DNA from: Bacteriovoracaceae bacterium
Lineage (GTDB): Bacteria; Bdellovibrionota; Bacteriovoracia; Bacteriovoracales; Bacteriovoracaceae
NCBI GenBank assembly: GCA_023146355.1
Contig: JAGLCH010000330.1
Location: 1 to 15,398, forward strand
Direction of reading: 5' to 3'
DNA length: 15,398 nucleotides
The notes under the pieces were generated by a model. It was not told where the DNA came from and did no database searches. It saw nothing but the letters and a program-made list of their open reading frames with translations. This document shows, piece by piece, positions 1 to 7,756 of this stretch (positions within the stretch are counted from its first letter, which is position 1; each line of letters starts with the position of its first letter). The position numbers and the translations under genes were made by a program.

Positions 1-2
1 AA

Positions 3-80
3 AAGAAGGACACGGGTGCACCATGTCTCTGCCACAGTTGCGGTAAAGAGCTAACTGTAAAGCGGGGCAAGCACCGTTAG
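3..80 (+). CDS. Possible C-terminal tail of a Cys-rich (zinc-ribbon-like) protein, partial
   Basis: The frame starting at base 3 is open from the window edge to a TAG at 78-80. It reads about 25 residues containing CLCHSCGKEL followed by a basic end, VKRGKHR. The C-x-C-x2-C-G-K spacing resembles half of a zinc-binding knuckle, and a basic tail is a common way for such proteins to finish. The other two forward frames stop earlier, at 43-46 and 52-54, and look less protein-like. So little is visible that the family cannot be named, and the frame could be open by chance. The end of this frame overlaps, in another frame, the open region that leads into the glycine-rich ORF. Confidence 0.35.
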   Translation, partial: KKDTGAPCLCHSCGKELTVKRGKHR

Positions 81-83
81 TTG

Positions 84-95
84 TTGAGCGCTCAA
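84..95. other. Perfect 12-bp palindrome
   Basis: TTGAGCGCTCAA is its own reverse complement. It lies 3 nt after the TAG of the partial Cys-rich frame and 8 nt before the GTG start proposed for the glycine-rich ORF. It could be an operator half-site pair, or a weak hairpin, since A/T-rich sequence follows; a 4-bp stem with a tetraloop is too weak for a good terminator. Only one copy was noticed. The function is unknown. Confidence 0.3.
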
Positions 96-103
96 AAGAT
101 TTT

Positions 104-940
104 GTGATTTCACAGTCTAATACATCTTTTCGAAACGGTGTTCATTACCTTGAGCTAGATGTTCTAAAGCTTAATGATGGCGCTGTCGTTGTTATTGATC
201 AGAGTATGGCAGGGGAGAAACTTAATATAATTGTAAAAGAGCTAATTGCTGTTGGTACTAATCTTATTATTCAGCCTTTTACTGACCAATTTCGAAGACC
301 TCATGACTTTTCTGATCTTCTCCACCCCAAAGCGCTTGATGGAAAAAAAGGTCGTGACTATCATACGACTTCGCCTTCATTCTCTACAGGGCATACTCTT
401 AATGGTGGAGATGGAGAAAGTGGCCACAACGGTTTATCTTCTTCGAGAATTACACTTGATGTCGGTATTAAAGCCGTAGGTAATCTGATGATTGTTATTA
501 AAAGTGAAAGTGGTGGCAATGGAGGAAATGGAGGAAATGGGCAGAATGGAATTCTTGATTCTACGAAAACAGAAAGAGAGAATACTCTGCGTGATGGCGG
601 AAGTGGTGGCCGTGGTGGCGATGGTGGGAAGCCTGGTAATATTCACCCGTTTACATTTATATGGAAACCACTCTCGACGCTTGTTAGGTCTAACTTAAAC
701 AACATTCCTGTTGGAGTTTCAATTGATCTTATTTCTGGTGTCTCTGGAACGTTTGGATTTGGTGGTAGAGGTGGTAATGGAAGTAATGGATATTCTTGGA
801 AAGATCCATTCTTTGGCATCGTACTTCAGTCACTTGACGGTGGATCTCCAGGAAGCATTGGAGACCATGGTCAGATAGCAGGTGGAAAAAGAACTCTCTC
901 TATTGGGAAGTCTGAACTAATCGTAAAAAGGAAACAATAA
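104..940 (+). CDS. Glycine-rich collagen-like/polyglycine protein, possibly 5'-truncated
   Basis: This is a 278-aa protein of unrecognised family. Residues 1-60 are beta-strand-like (for example LKLNDGAVVVIDQS). They are followed by five Gly-rich runs at about 101-110, 137-149, 165-178, 218-229 and 246-262. Typical text is GGNGGNGGNG and GGSGGRGGDGG, with Gly at every first or first and second position of a triplet. The runs alternate with strand-like segments (about 113-135 and 197-217). Such runs are known to form collagen-like or polyglycine-II helix bundles, as in some phage adhesins and antifreeze proteins; that fold here is inference. The start is doubtful. The first available codon is GTG at 104, no Shine-Dalgarno sequence sits in front of it, no signal peptide is visible, and the frame stays open back to base 47 with protein-like text but no start codon. 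The gene may therefore be a remnant that lost its original 5' end. No operon partner is visible. Confidence 0.6.
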   Translation: MISQSNTSFRNGVHYLELDVLKLNDGAVVVIDQSMAGEKLNIIVKELIAVGTNLIIQPFTDQFRRPHDFSDLLHPKALDGKKGRDYHTTSPSFSTGHTLNGGDGESGHNGLSSSRITLDVGIKAVGNLMIVIKSESGGNGGNGGNGQNGILDSTKTERENTLRDGGSGGRGGDGGKPGNIHPFTFIWKPLSTLVRSNLNNIPVGVSIDLISGVSGTFGFGGRGGNGSNGYSWKDPFFGIVLQSLDGGSPGSIGDHGQIAGGKRTLSIGKSELIVKRKQ

Positions 941-1057
941 ATAATGCTTGGTCATTACCCTTGATCCTGAACGTGTTAGTGTAGGTTTAAGAGTAAGAAT
1001 CCGAGCTTCAAGAACTTAAGAGACTGTAATAAAATTATATACGAATAAGTGAAAGAC
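941..1057. other. Intergenic gap between convergent genes
   Basis: This A/T-rich stretch of 117 nt separates the end of the glycine-rich ORF (plus strand) from the end of the three-gene minus-strand operon. A terminator for either side would be expected here. I found only short imperfect inverted repeats, such as AATG/CATT around 943-956 with a 6-nt loop, and no GC-rich stem followed by a T run. No ORF of note lies in it. Confidence 0.5.
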
Positions 1058-1372
1058 TCAAAATAAGGTCGTGAGGTAGAGTAGTGGAGGAACTATCAGC
1101 ACGGCCGTACATAGTAGAACAATAAACCAGTACCAAGTTAAGCAATCATCGTCCTTGAGATTACTGAGCAGTTCTCCGATACTTGGAAATTCATCTGCAT
1201 CACCATTTAAATATTCATCATACTTTGTCTTTGCAAAATAATAACGGACAAAAAACAGCACGAAGATAAGAAAAACTCCAATAGCGATGAGGTCTATATG
1301 AATTGCTCCGATAATAACGTACGTGATCGACACTGCTAGTATATAAAGATATTCCACAAGTTTACTTATCAT
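1058..1372 (-). CDS. Small membrane protein with three predicted helices, 104 aa
   Basis: The family is not recognised. Starting at the ATG at 1372 gives MISKLVEYLYILAVSITYV and so on. There are three strongly hydrophobic stretches, at residues about 5-23, 25-45 and 79-103. A charged loop (about 46-78, containing DEYLNGDADEF and SNLKDDD) joins the second and third helices. I chose ATG 1372 over the ATG at 1405, 11 codons upstream, for three reasons: it overlaps the TGA of the preceding gene as ATGA, it has AAAGGGG about 10 nt upstream, and the longer form would add a polar N-terminus lying inside the upstream coding sequence. The 4-nt overlap makes it the last gene of the ankyrin operon, probably translated by coupling. 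It probably sits in the inner membrane. It could be an anchor, a chaperone or a protective partner of the large exported protein encoded just before it; these roles are inference. Confidence 0.75.
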   Translation of the reverse strand: MISKLVEYLYILAVSITYVIIGAIHIDLIAIGVFLIFVLFFVRYYFAKTKYDEYLNGDADEFPSIGELLSNLKDDDCLTWYWFIVLLCTAVLIVPPLLYLTTLF

Positions 1373-4300
1373 AATCCATTTTCCCCTTTCAGCTGGATAA
1401 AACATCCAGTAGAGTTCAAAACTGCAAACTTAAGACCTTTGACGTCAGAAAGCTTAATATGTCTAACTATTGAAAATGCCCCTCTAGACTCTAGGGGAAT
1501 ATTAAGAGTTTTAAGATATTCACTAATTGAAGTCAACTCTAAAGATGCAAGCTTAGCAAAGATAGAGACCTTAGGTCCACGCAACTCAACATAAAAATTA
1601 TTATCTTTTGTCACGATATCGTAGAGCTTTACATGTCCGCCAAAGACCTCAGATGCCACTTGGTTGCTAAGAATTTGCGAATCGAGAGAGGACTTTTTTA
1701 TATCAAAGAAAGTTCTTAAAGATTCACTCATATTTGGCTCTATTTTTGAGCTTAGTGTCTGCACGTAAGGATTAAGAAGTTTAAAGAAGCGATTATCAAT
1801 TTTGCCCCCAATAGCAAGCAATATAGCTCGCACAGTTTTTTTCTTAGCCTTTCCTCCACTCATATAGCTTGTAAGTATCTTTCCTAAATATTTCGTCATT
1901 GGAGCAGCAATTCCTATTGGGGCGATATGCAGAACACTAAGGGAAGAGTTCATAACGCAGCCAATAATTACGGGCACCACATTTGCCATGGCATGATCAA
2001 TTGTAGGGTTTTCGAAAAAACAACCCGCGATGCCAGCAGAGATACCGAGAACTGGATTTTTTGTAATATCAGCATAGATCATAATTCCATCAGAAATATA
2101 ACTTGCCATTTCTCTTTTCATGGCAAGATCATCAAGTAAATCAGCAGTACGAATAAGGTTTAAATAGTACGCAACAAGATGCTTCTCATCATCACTCATC
2201 TCTACAATTGGCTTGCTGTAGCGACTTTTTACCTTTGCTACTAATCTTCTAAGTAGCTCTCCCTCAGGGCCAGAAGACGTTATCTCAATTTCAAAAGATG
2301 AGAGACCAGCATCAACACCTTTCAAGCTGCCATCTGATTCAAGAATATATGCGCCATCTTCGCTAAACACCTTAAATCCGGCCTCTTTTTTATTCACAAT
2401 TAATTTGGATATTGAAAATGGAGTGTCGAATGAGTTGACGAAGATTGATCCAAATAGCTCTTGAGAAATCGAGAAGTTATCAAAACGATCTAATATAAGT
2501 CGGAACCAAGAGGATAAGAAAATTTCTTTTTGAGGACTAGCTTCTAATAAAATTTCCTGGTTGGCTTTTGAGTGAGTGAAGTCCGAAATAGAAATGCTGG
2601 ACTGAACATACTTCACTCTCATATGACTAAAAAGATATTTTGAAAAATCGAAATTAATATATTTAGAAAAATACTTAAGTTTCTTATTACTAATTAGACT
2701 TAGATTGGCTAAAAGCTCACTCTGCAAATCATAATCTCCAGATAGTCTTGAATAAAGAATATCGACTTGTAAATCAACCAGCTTCTTTACAATTAAATAC
2801 TCCGATCGAACTTCTGCAATATTAGGGTGATCTAGATTTTTTTCGTCAACTTTCGAGGAAGAATCTAAAAGGTTACTCTTGAGTGAAGATCGCTTATCTA
2901 AAAGATCTTGAAGCTGATTTTGCAATGTTTTGACATCATCATGCATACTCCTAACTGAGAAAAGAATTGTTTTAGATATCGATGTTCTCATTTCAAGTCG
3001 CTTATATGAGCTGTATGACTTAAGTAATCGATCGCGTATAGGATCAAATTCATTAGTAAGGTAAACTGCGACATGACCTTTCTCCTTTGCAGAGTCAAGC
3101 CCATCAATGAGACTGAGATATGTGCCGAGAAGCGCTCCAAAGGACCCGTCAAACTGGCCGCTACTCAGTCTTGATGCAAATGATTGTATCTCGCTAAGAA
3201 AAGAGTTGATGTGATTGAGGTCGCCAACCTCATCTTCTAGCTTTTTAAATAAGTCAGAATAGTGATTCTTTAGCTTTTTATACTCTTCTCTCACATCTAT
3301 AGTTAGTGATGACTTCTTTGATTTATATTCATTTTTAATATCAATGAAGGAGTCATTCAGTGAAGAGATATCTTCAGTTTGATCCTGGAGGTACTGACTT
3401 CTAATCTTTTCAAAACGGGAAGTTGTAGTCGCAATTTGAGAATTGAACTTATTTCGAGTTTTGTTTATTTCGATTAGAGAACTGTCCAGGCGACTCTTCT
3501 TTTTCACCATGGATGCGACACTTTTGTTAATGCGCTTTATTTCCTTTAGAAATGTACAAGAGAATTGTTCACCAAATATGTCATTACAAAATCTATATGA
3601 GCTTCTTTTTATTAGGCCATCGGCCTGATAGTGGGTTCTTCGAATATTAGCAAGTAAGGTTCTTGAAGATTTTATCTGATTGTTAAGGCTTGTGATTTGC
3701 TTTAGTGTATTATCATAAGCACTTCTGGCAGTGCGCTCTTTCGATTTATATTCTGTCAGCTTTTGCTCAGAAATTGAAATCTTTTCAGAATAGGATGCTT
3801 TTACTGCCTTAATTAAATTACTTTGCCCTTTCTTTTCTTCCTCAAACTGTATATCCAGATCGTTTAGCTTCTTGTGGACTTCACTTTCTCCACTTTCAAA
3901 CCTTTTAATAACAGATTGCAGATCTTTTTCATTCAAGGATAGTTCATTGAACATACTCGTCGTTGAGTTCACAAAAGAAATATACTCTTTAGATACTACA
4001 ACAAGATTAAGATAACTCTCTTCTAGTTTCTCGATATCACCCTGAGAGGACGAAATATTCGTATTGTATTTGCTGGCAAATTGAGAGTAATGAGCTTGAG
4101 CTTCACTCAATTTCCTTCTTGATTCAATAATACCATTCTGAACCTTATCCATTTTCCCCTTAAGTGTTACTTGGCCCTTTACACTATTGTTTAGCGCAAT
4201 AGAATCGTTAGCAGGGAGTAGTTGCCCAAGTTCATTTTCTAATTTCGAAAGTATGGCCATTTTTGCACGAGTGAAATATTCATATACATAGTGAAGTGTA

Positions 4301-5649
4301 AGAGATTTAATTCCCTTATACTTGTCTGCCAACTCGATATCATATTCATGCATTGAATCAGTAGGATTTTCTAAATTAATATCTTCACTTACAGGCCCTC
4401 CAGCAGAAGGAATATCCTTAAACTCAATTTTATCAATTTCGACCAACTCAGGATTATTTTCGATCCAAATATCACTAGCCGTTTTGTTATTAGCATTTGT
4501 CTGGGTCGAGGGATAGCCATTTTGTTTAAGTGTAGCTCGAACAGCGAGATACTTTCTTGGGTGTTTTTTAGCTAAGATTGTTGCAACATCTTCCTTCTTC
4601 CGGTTTTGAATGCTAGTGCCTGCGCCACCTCTAGTCACCGCAGAGATAATGAATGTTTTGTCTCCCTCTATAGCAGCGATATGAATAGGGGCAACGCCAT
4701 CATTATCTAAAATATCGAAAGTAGCTTTTTTAACAATAAACTCATCAACCAATGAAGAATACTTACTACCTGCAAGATAGTGCAGAGCACTCTTTCCAGA
4801 GTGATCAAGAAGATTTATATCAACTGATCGCTTAATGATCTTAGTGACAAAAGACTCAGGGAAATCAGATTCAAGAGCATGCATCAAAGCAGTTTTACCA
4901 TTTTTGTCTTGATAATCAGGTCTTGCAAACTCTGACAGTAGTGCCCTCGCTGAAATCACATCACCAGATTGAATAGCAAAAGAAAGAGCGGAGCCAACAA
5001 CGCTATCCTTCATATTAACCCCAACACCCATCTGAATAAATGTCTTGAGTGAAATCTTATGAAGTGCTTTTGATTGGATGAGCTCTAATATGACCGGTTT
5101 TCCATTCTTACTCAAAAATTCTATTGAGTGAAACTTATCAAAAAATGACTTTAGGCTAGAGTAGTCTCCTTTATGTATAAAACTTCTTACTTTAATTATT
5201 TCTTTTGCCGTTGGATGAGGATAAGATTGTATGTAGTGCACAATCTTATCAAGAAGTTTTTTGTTTCTTGTGCGTTTAGCATAATCAATTAAACTTCTAC
5301 CACTTGTATCTTGCCCATGTGGATAGACTTTTCTTTCTATTAAAGAGTCAACGACATTGATTCGTTTGCTATTCATAACGGCAATAAAAATGGGTGATCT
5401 GCCAAAATAATCTTTAACCTCTAACCCAATATTATGATGAATTAGGTAACTTGCAACATCGACATTTGATCTTGATATTGCACCAGCAAGGTAGTTTTGA
5501 CCTGAGCTATTTCGAGCGCCAATAGATAGCTCATCGACCGTAAGTTTTGCAATCGAATTAACTCCTCCCTTCAAGGCATTAAGGGAGGATGATGCGTGGG
5601 AGTACATCGACAGCATGAGTAGGCACATTGCGAAAAATATTCTATTCAT
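1369..5649 (-). CDS. Large exported ankyrin-repeat and coiled-coil protein, 1426 aa
   Basis: The N-terminus MNRIFFAMCLLMLSMYSHA is a clear signal peptide with probable cleavage after SHA (residue 19), so the protein should reach the periplasm or beyond. Residues about 51-360 hold degenerate ankyrin repeats, with motifs such as GRSPIFIAVMN, GKTALMHALES, GKSALHYLAG and GVAPIHIAAIEGD. A polar linker (about 375-440) leads to a very long Lys/Glu/Ser-rich helical, coiled-coil region at about 455-970. This region is interrupted by a Cys pair, FCNDIFGEQFSC at 687-698, that could form a disulfide. A strand-rich stretch follows at about 1060-1145. Next is a hydrophobic segment at about 1186-1262 (including NPVLGISAGIAGCFF and VLHIAPIGIAAPM), and then a mixed C-terminal domain ending FIQLKGENGL. 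The start ATG at 5649 overlaps the TAG of the preceding ankyrin gene by 8 nt and has GGAG 6 nt upstream. No enzyme motif was seen. It may be a structural scaffold or an effector-like protein; the function is unknown. Confidence 0.85.
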   Translation of the reverse strand: MNRIFFAMCLLMLSMYSHASSSLNALKGGVNSIAKLTVDELSIGARNSSGQNYLAGAISRSNVDVASYLIHHNIGLEVKDYFGRSPIFIAVMNSKRINVVDSLIERKVYPHGQDTSGRSLIDYAKRTRNKKLLDKIVHYIQSYPHPTAKEIIKVRSFIHKGDYSSLKSFFDKFHSIEFLSKNGKPVILELIQSKALHKISLKTFIQMGVGVNMKDSVVGSALSFAIQSGDVISARALLSEFARPDYQDKNGKTALMHALESDFPESFVTKIIKRSVDINLLDHSGKSALHYLAGSKYSSLVDEFIVKKATFDILDNDGVAPIHIAAIEGDKTFIISAVTRGGAGTSIQNRKKEDVATILAKKHPRKYLAVRATLKQNGYPSTQTNANNKTASDIWIENNPELVEIDKIEFKDIPSAGGPVSEDINLENPTDSMHEYDIELADKYKGIKSLTLHYVYEYFTRAKMAILSKLENELGQLLPANDSIALNNSVKGQVTLKGKMDKVQNGIIESRRKLSEAQAHYSQFASKYNTNISSSQGDIEKLEESYLNLVVVSKEYISFVNSTTSMFNELSLNEKDLQSVIKRFESGESEVHKKLNDLDIQFEEEKKGQSNLIKAVKASYSEKISISEQKLTEYKSKERTARSAYDNTLKQITSLNNQIKSSRTLLANIRRTHYQADGLIKRSSYRFCNDIFGEQFSCTFLKEIKRINKSVASMVKKKSRLDSSLIEINKTRNKFNSQIATTTSRFEKIRSQYLQDQTEDISSLNDSFIDIKNEYKSKKSSLTIDVREEYKKLKNHYSDLFKKLEDEVGDLNHINSFLSEIQSFASRLSSGQFDGSFGALLGTYLSLIDGLDSAKEKGHVAVYLTNEFDPIRDRLLKSYSSYKRLEMRTSISKTILFSVRSMHDDVKTLQNQLQDLLDKRSSLKSNLLDSSSKVDEKNLDHPNIAEVRSEYLIVKKLVDLQVDILYSRLSGDYDLQSELLANLSLISNKKLKYFSKYINFDFSKYLFSHMRVKYVQSSISISDFTHSKANQEILLEASPQKEIFLSSWFRLILDRFDNFSISQELFGSIFVNSFDTPFSISKLIVNKKEAGFKVFSEDGAYILESDGSLKGVDAGLSSFEIEITSSGPEGELLRRLVAKVKSRYSKPIVEMSDDEKHLVAYYLNLIRTADLLDDLAMKREMASYISDGIMIYADITKNPVLGISAGIAGCFFENPTIDHAMANVVPVIIGCVMNSSLSVLHIAPIGIAAPMTKYLGKILTSYMSGGKAKKKTVRAILLAIGGKIDNRFFKLLNPYVQTLSSKIEPNMSESLRTFFDIKKSSLDSQILSNQVASEVFGGHVKLYDIVTKDNNFYVELRGPKVSIFAKLASLELTSISEYLKTLNIPLESRGAFSIVRHIKLSDVKGLKFAVLNSTGCFIQLKGENGL

Positions 5650-7678
5650 CTGAAGCTCCAGAGGTTAGTAGTGATATAATTGAGTCGGGCGCTTTGTGTG
5701 CCTTTGCATATGCAGCGAGGGGCAACTCTTCATCTAGTAAGGGATTAGTGGCAGATCCTTTAGATATTAATATCTCTATAAGATGGCTGAGAAGATTTTC
5801 TCTCGCAATCTTGTCGCGTGCAGGTAGCCCCTGATAATCTTTCAAACCATTCATAACAGCTACAACTAGAGGTAAGTCATGGGCCTTAGCCTCTACGTTT
5901 ACTGATGCTCTATGTTTTAGCAATATCTCCACAAGTGCTGTATCAAGCATTTCCACTGCATAGCTTAATGCCGTTCTCCCATGTGAATCTGTTGCGTTGA
6001 TGTTACTCATATTGCGTGCTAGGTATTTCGTCACGGCAAGGCTTTTATTCATAACAGAAAAGTGAAGTACACTTTTTCCCTCATTTATTGTTTGTAAGTT
6101 AAAGTCAGCTCCTGAGGAGCGAAGATCCTTTAGGATAGATAATAGCTCTTGCTGTTTATTGCGAGCAACAAATCCAAACTGAAGCAACTCATGTGTGGGT
6201 GTATACCCAAGGTCAGAAAAGACATTTGGAACTGCATTGTAGTTAAGCAAAAGCCTTACGAGCTTTGGGCTCAGGAGCGAAACGGCATGATGTAGAGGTG
6301 TTTCCCCAAAGAAATCAGGGATATTTGGATTATGCTTGGAGGCAAGCAACTTTAAAACATCATTATAATTACTCAGATTAACACTATCAACTAGTGGAGT
6401 AGTACCCTTGAAGCGTGAGTCGCGTAATCCATTTGGCAGTGCCTTAATCTCATCACTGAAAGCAGAAATGATTGAGCAGTTTGACTTTGGGTGAGTGAAA
6501 GGCATTTTTCCAAACTTGTATAATAACTTCCCTTCCTCTAGTTGGTATTCAAAATTCTTATGACGGTAGAATGAGTTTCGATACTGAGAGGCACTATAGT
6601 TTTGAGTTTTTATATCGAAAGAAAAAGTTTTTCGATCAGAGGGATTTTCGTAAATTGGAGCGATTCCCATTTGTTTTTTACTAAGATCGGGAATAGAGAG
6701 GCGAACAAAATTTATATTGCTTGATCCCATAAGATTATAAAATAAGTACTTTGTCCCTTCCCATCTAAAGTTACCTTCAGACCACAAAGCTGAAACAGTT
6801 CGATATTTAGGAGTACGGTATGAAAGTCTGACTTGAAGTTCATCATGGTCAATAAGATACTTATAATTAAACTCAAAAGATTTCATAAACTTTGAAAAGA
6901 TTTCTTTTTTTGCAAAATGATTTCCCAGCTCTTCTTGGATGCTTCCCCAAAACTTTTGCAGTTCCAGTTCACCTTTTTTTATAAGTGAAGGTATATTGTT
7001 TGTGACTTGAATCACATAGAGTTTAAACGCGAGACCTGATCTGGATCTTCTATCTTTGTGGATTGATATAGTAATAAGTTTATCTGTGTCAATCCACTTC
7101 ACATCAAGTATTCCTAGTGCCTGAGAATCAAGTATATTATTTGATGTATATGTAGTCTTGAGCTGACTATTTGATAATTCAACTATCTGGATGTTCTCTT
7201 TCGTAACAGATATATGCTTATTTGAGTAAGGATTGCTGATAATTTTTCTATTCAACTCAAAATTTATATCATTCGCTTCTAAGGATATAAGTTTTTGATT
7301 ACCATAATCTACTTCGTAGGAGTGTAGCTTTTTAGAACCATTACACGACTCAATGGTATATATTCTCGAAAGAAAGTTTTCTCTATTCTCGCAATCATAG
7401 CTCAAGGTTTCAGGAGTGAACTTAGGAGTTAAGGGCAAAACACTGTATAAGTCTTTTAAATCATAAGTGTTTTCCTGAAGGAAAGACTCTATTGATGATG
7501 GAAAGATTGTTCTGTTTGTAACAAAAGCTGGTAGATAGCTAATAAGGCCACCATCCTCATCAAAATAATCAACCTCAGTAAAAATCTCGCGACAAAATTT
7601 AGCAGTACCTGATTGGTTCTTTACTTTAAAGTTTGTAAACTTGGAGCCATCAATTTCACGAAATTCTGGGCTAATCAT
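5642..7678 (-). CDS. Ankyrin-repeat protein with a unique N-terminal half, 678 aa
   Basis: This is the first gene of the three-gene operon. Residues about 1-415 match nothing I recognise. They are strand-rich with aromatic residues and four Cys (29, 96, 112, 401) and could be a beta-propeller or sandwich-like fold. Residues about 425-675 are ankyrin repeats, with motifs such as GETPLHHAVSLLSPKLVRLLL, GYTPTHELLQFG, GKSVLHFSVMN and GRTALSYAVEMLDTALVEILL. About seven 30-35-residue units can be counted. No signal peptide is visible from the ATG at 7678, although the next gene clearly encodes an exported protein. An in-frame TAA just upstream (7688-7690) excludes a longer form in this frame. The only good Shine-Dalgarno sequence in the leader serves a different, out-of-frame ATG. 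Ankyrin repeats bind proteins, so it may partner the 1426-aa product. Its location, cytoplasm or envelope, is uncertain. Confidence 0.85.
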   Translation of the reverse strand: MISPEFREIDGSKFTNFKVKNQSGTAKFCREIFTEVDYFDEDGGLISYLPAFVTNRTIFPSSIESFLQENTYDLKDLYSVLPLTPKFTPETLSYDCENRENFLSRIYTIESCNGSKKLHSYEVDYGNQKLISLEANDINFELNRKIISNPYSNKHISVTKENIQIVELSNSQLKTTYTSNNILDSQALGILDVKWIDTDKLITISIHKDRRSRSGLAFKLYVIQVTNNIPSLIKKGELELQKFWGSIQEELGNHFAKKEIFSKFMKSFEFNYKYLIDHDELQVRLSYRTPKYRTVSALWSEGNFRWEGTKYLFYNLMGSSNINFVRLSIPDLSKKQMGIAPIYENPSDRKTFSFDIKTQNYSASQYRNSFYRHKNFEYQLEEGKLLYKFGKMPFTHPKSNCSIISAFSDEIKALPNGLRDSRFKGTTPLVDSVNLSNYNDVLKLLASKHNPNIPDFFGETPLHHAVSLLSPKLVRLLLNYNAVPNVFSDLGYTPTHELLQFGFVARNKQQELLSILKDLRSSGADFNLQTINEGKSVLHFSVMNKSLAVTKYLARNMSNINATDSHGRTALSYAVEMLDTALVEILLKHRASVNVEAKAHDLPLVVAVMNGLKDYQGLPARDKIARENLLSHLIEILISKGSATNPLLDEELPLAAYAKAHKAPDSIISLLTSGASDE
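5656..5659 (-). promoter_or_regulatory. Ribosome binding site of the 1426-aa gene
   Basis: GGAG on the minus strand lies 6 nt upstream of the ATG at 5649, inside the last codons of the preceding gene. It supports that start and reinitiation across the 8-nt overlap. Confidence 0.6.
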
Positions 7679-7694
7679 GTGAAAAATTTACCAT
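7671..7694 (-). other. Seven-codon leader mini-ORF overlapping the 678-aa gene start
   Basis: On the minus strand, AAGGAAG (7701-7707) is followed after 6 nt by ATG at 7694, which reads MVNFSHD and then TAG at 7671-7673. The ATG of the 678-aa ankyrin gene (7678) lies inside this mini-ORF, in another frame. The Shine-Dalgarno sequence is therefore ideally placed for the mini-ORF and 22 nt away from the gene start. This could be a coupling leader that delivers ribosomes to the overlapping start, or the trace of an indel near the true start. Confidence 0.4.
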
Positions 7695-7696
7695 TA

Positions 7697-7727
7697 TTGA
7701 CTTCCTTACCGTAATGTTTGCTATATT
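7697..7727 (+). promoter_or_regulatory. Probable sigma70-type promoter of the 471-aa gene
   Basis: TTGACT at 7697-7702 could be the -35 box. TGCTATATT at 7719-7727 fits an extended -10 (TG-n-TATAAT with one mismatch). The spacer is 19 nt, longer than ideal, but an extended -10 tolerates that. It lies about 30 nt before the ATG at 7757, within the 78-nt divergent gap. The minus-strand operon must also start in this gap. TAAAAT on the minus strand (7725-7730) is a possible -10, without a good -35. Confidence 0.45.
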
Positions 7728-7747
7728 TTAGAGATATTTAACTTATT

Positions 7748-7751
7748 GAGG
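7748..7751 (+). promoter_or_regulatory. Ribosome binding site of the 471-aa gene
   Basis: GAGG lies 5 nt before the ATG at 7757 and supports that start, which also gives a perfect signal peptide. Confidence 0.6.
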
Positions 7752-7756
7752 CTTTT

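Noticed and set aside
941..1057. Bidirectional terminator between convergent genes
   Set aside because: Only short, imperfect inverted repeats were found, without a GC-rich stem and T run.
1373..1405. Longer start (ATG 1405) for the small membrane protein
   Set aside because: It adds 11 polar residues from within the upstream gene; ATG 1372 forms the ATGA overlap and has AAAGGGG upstream.
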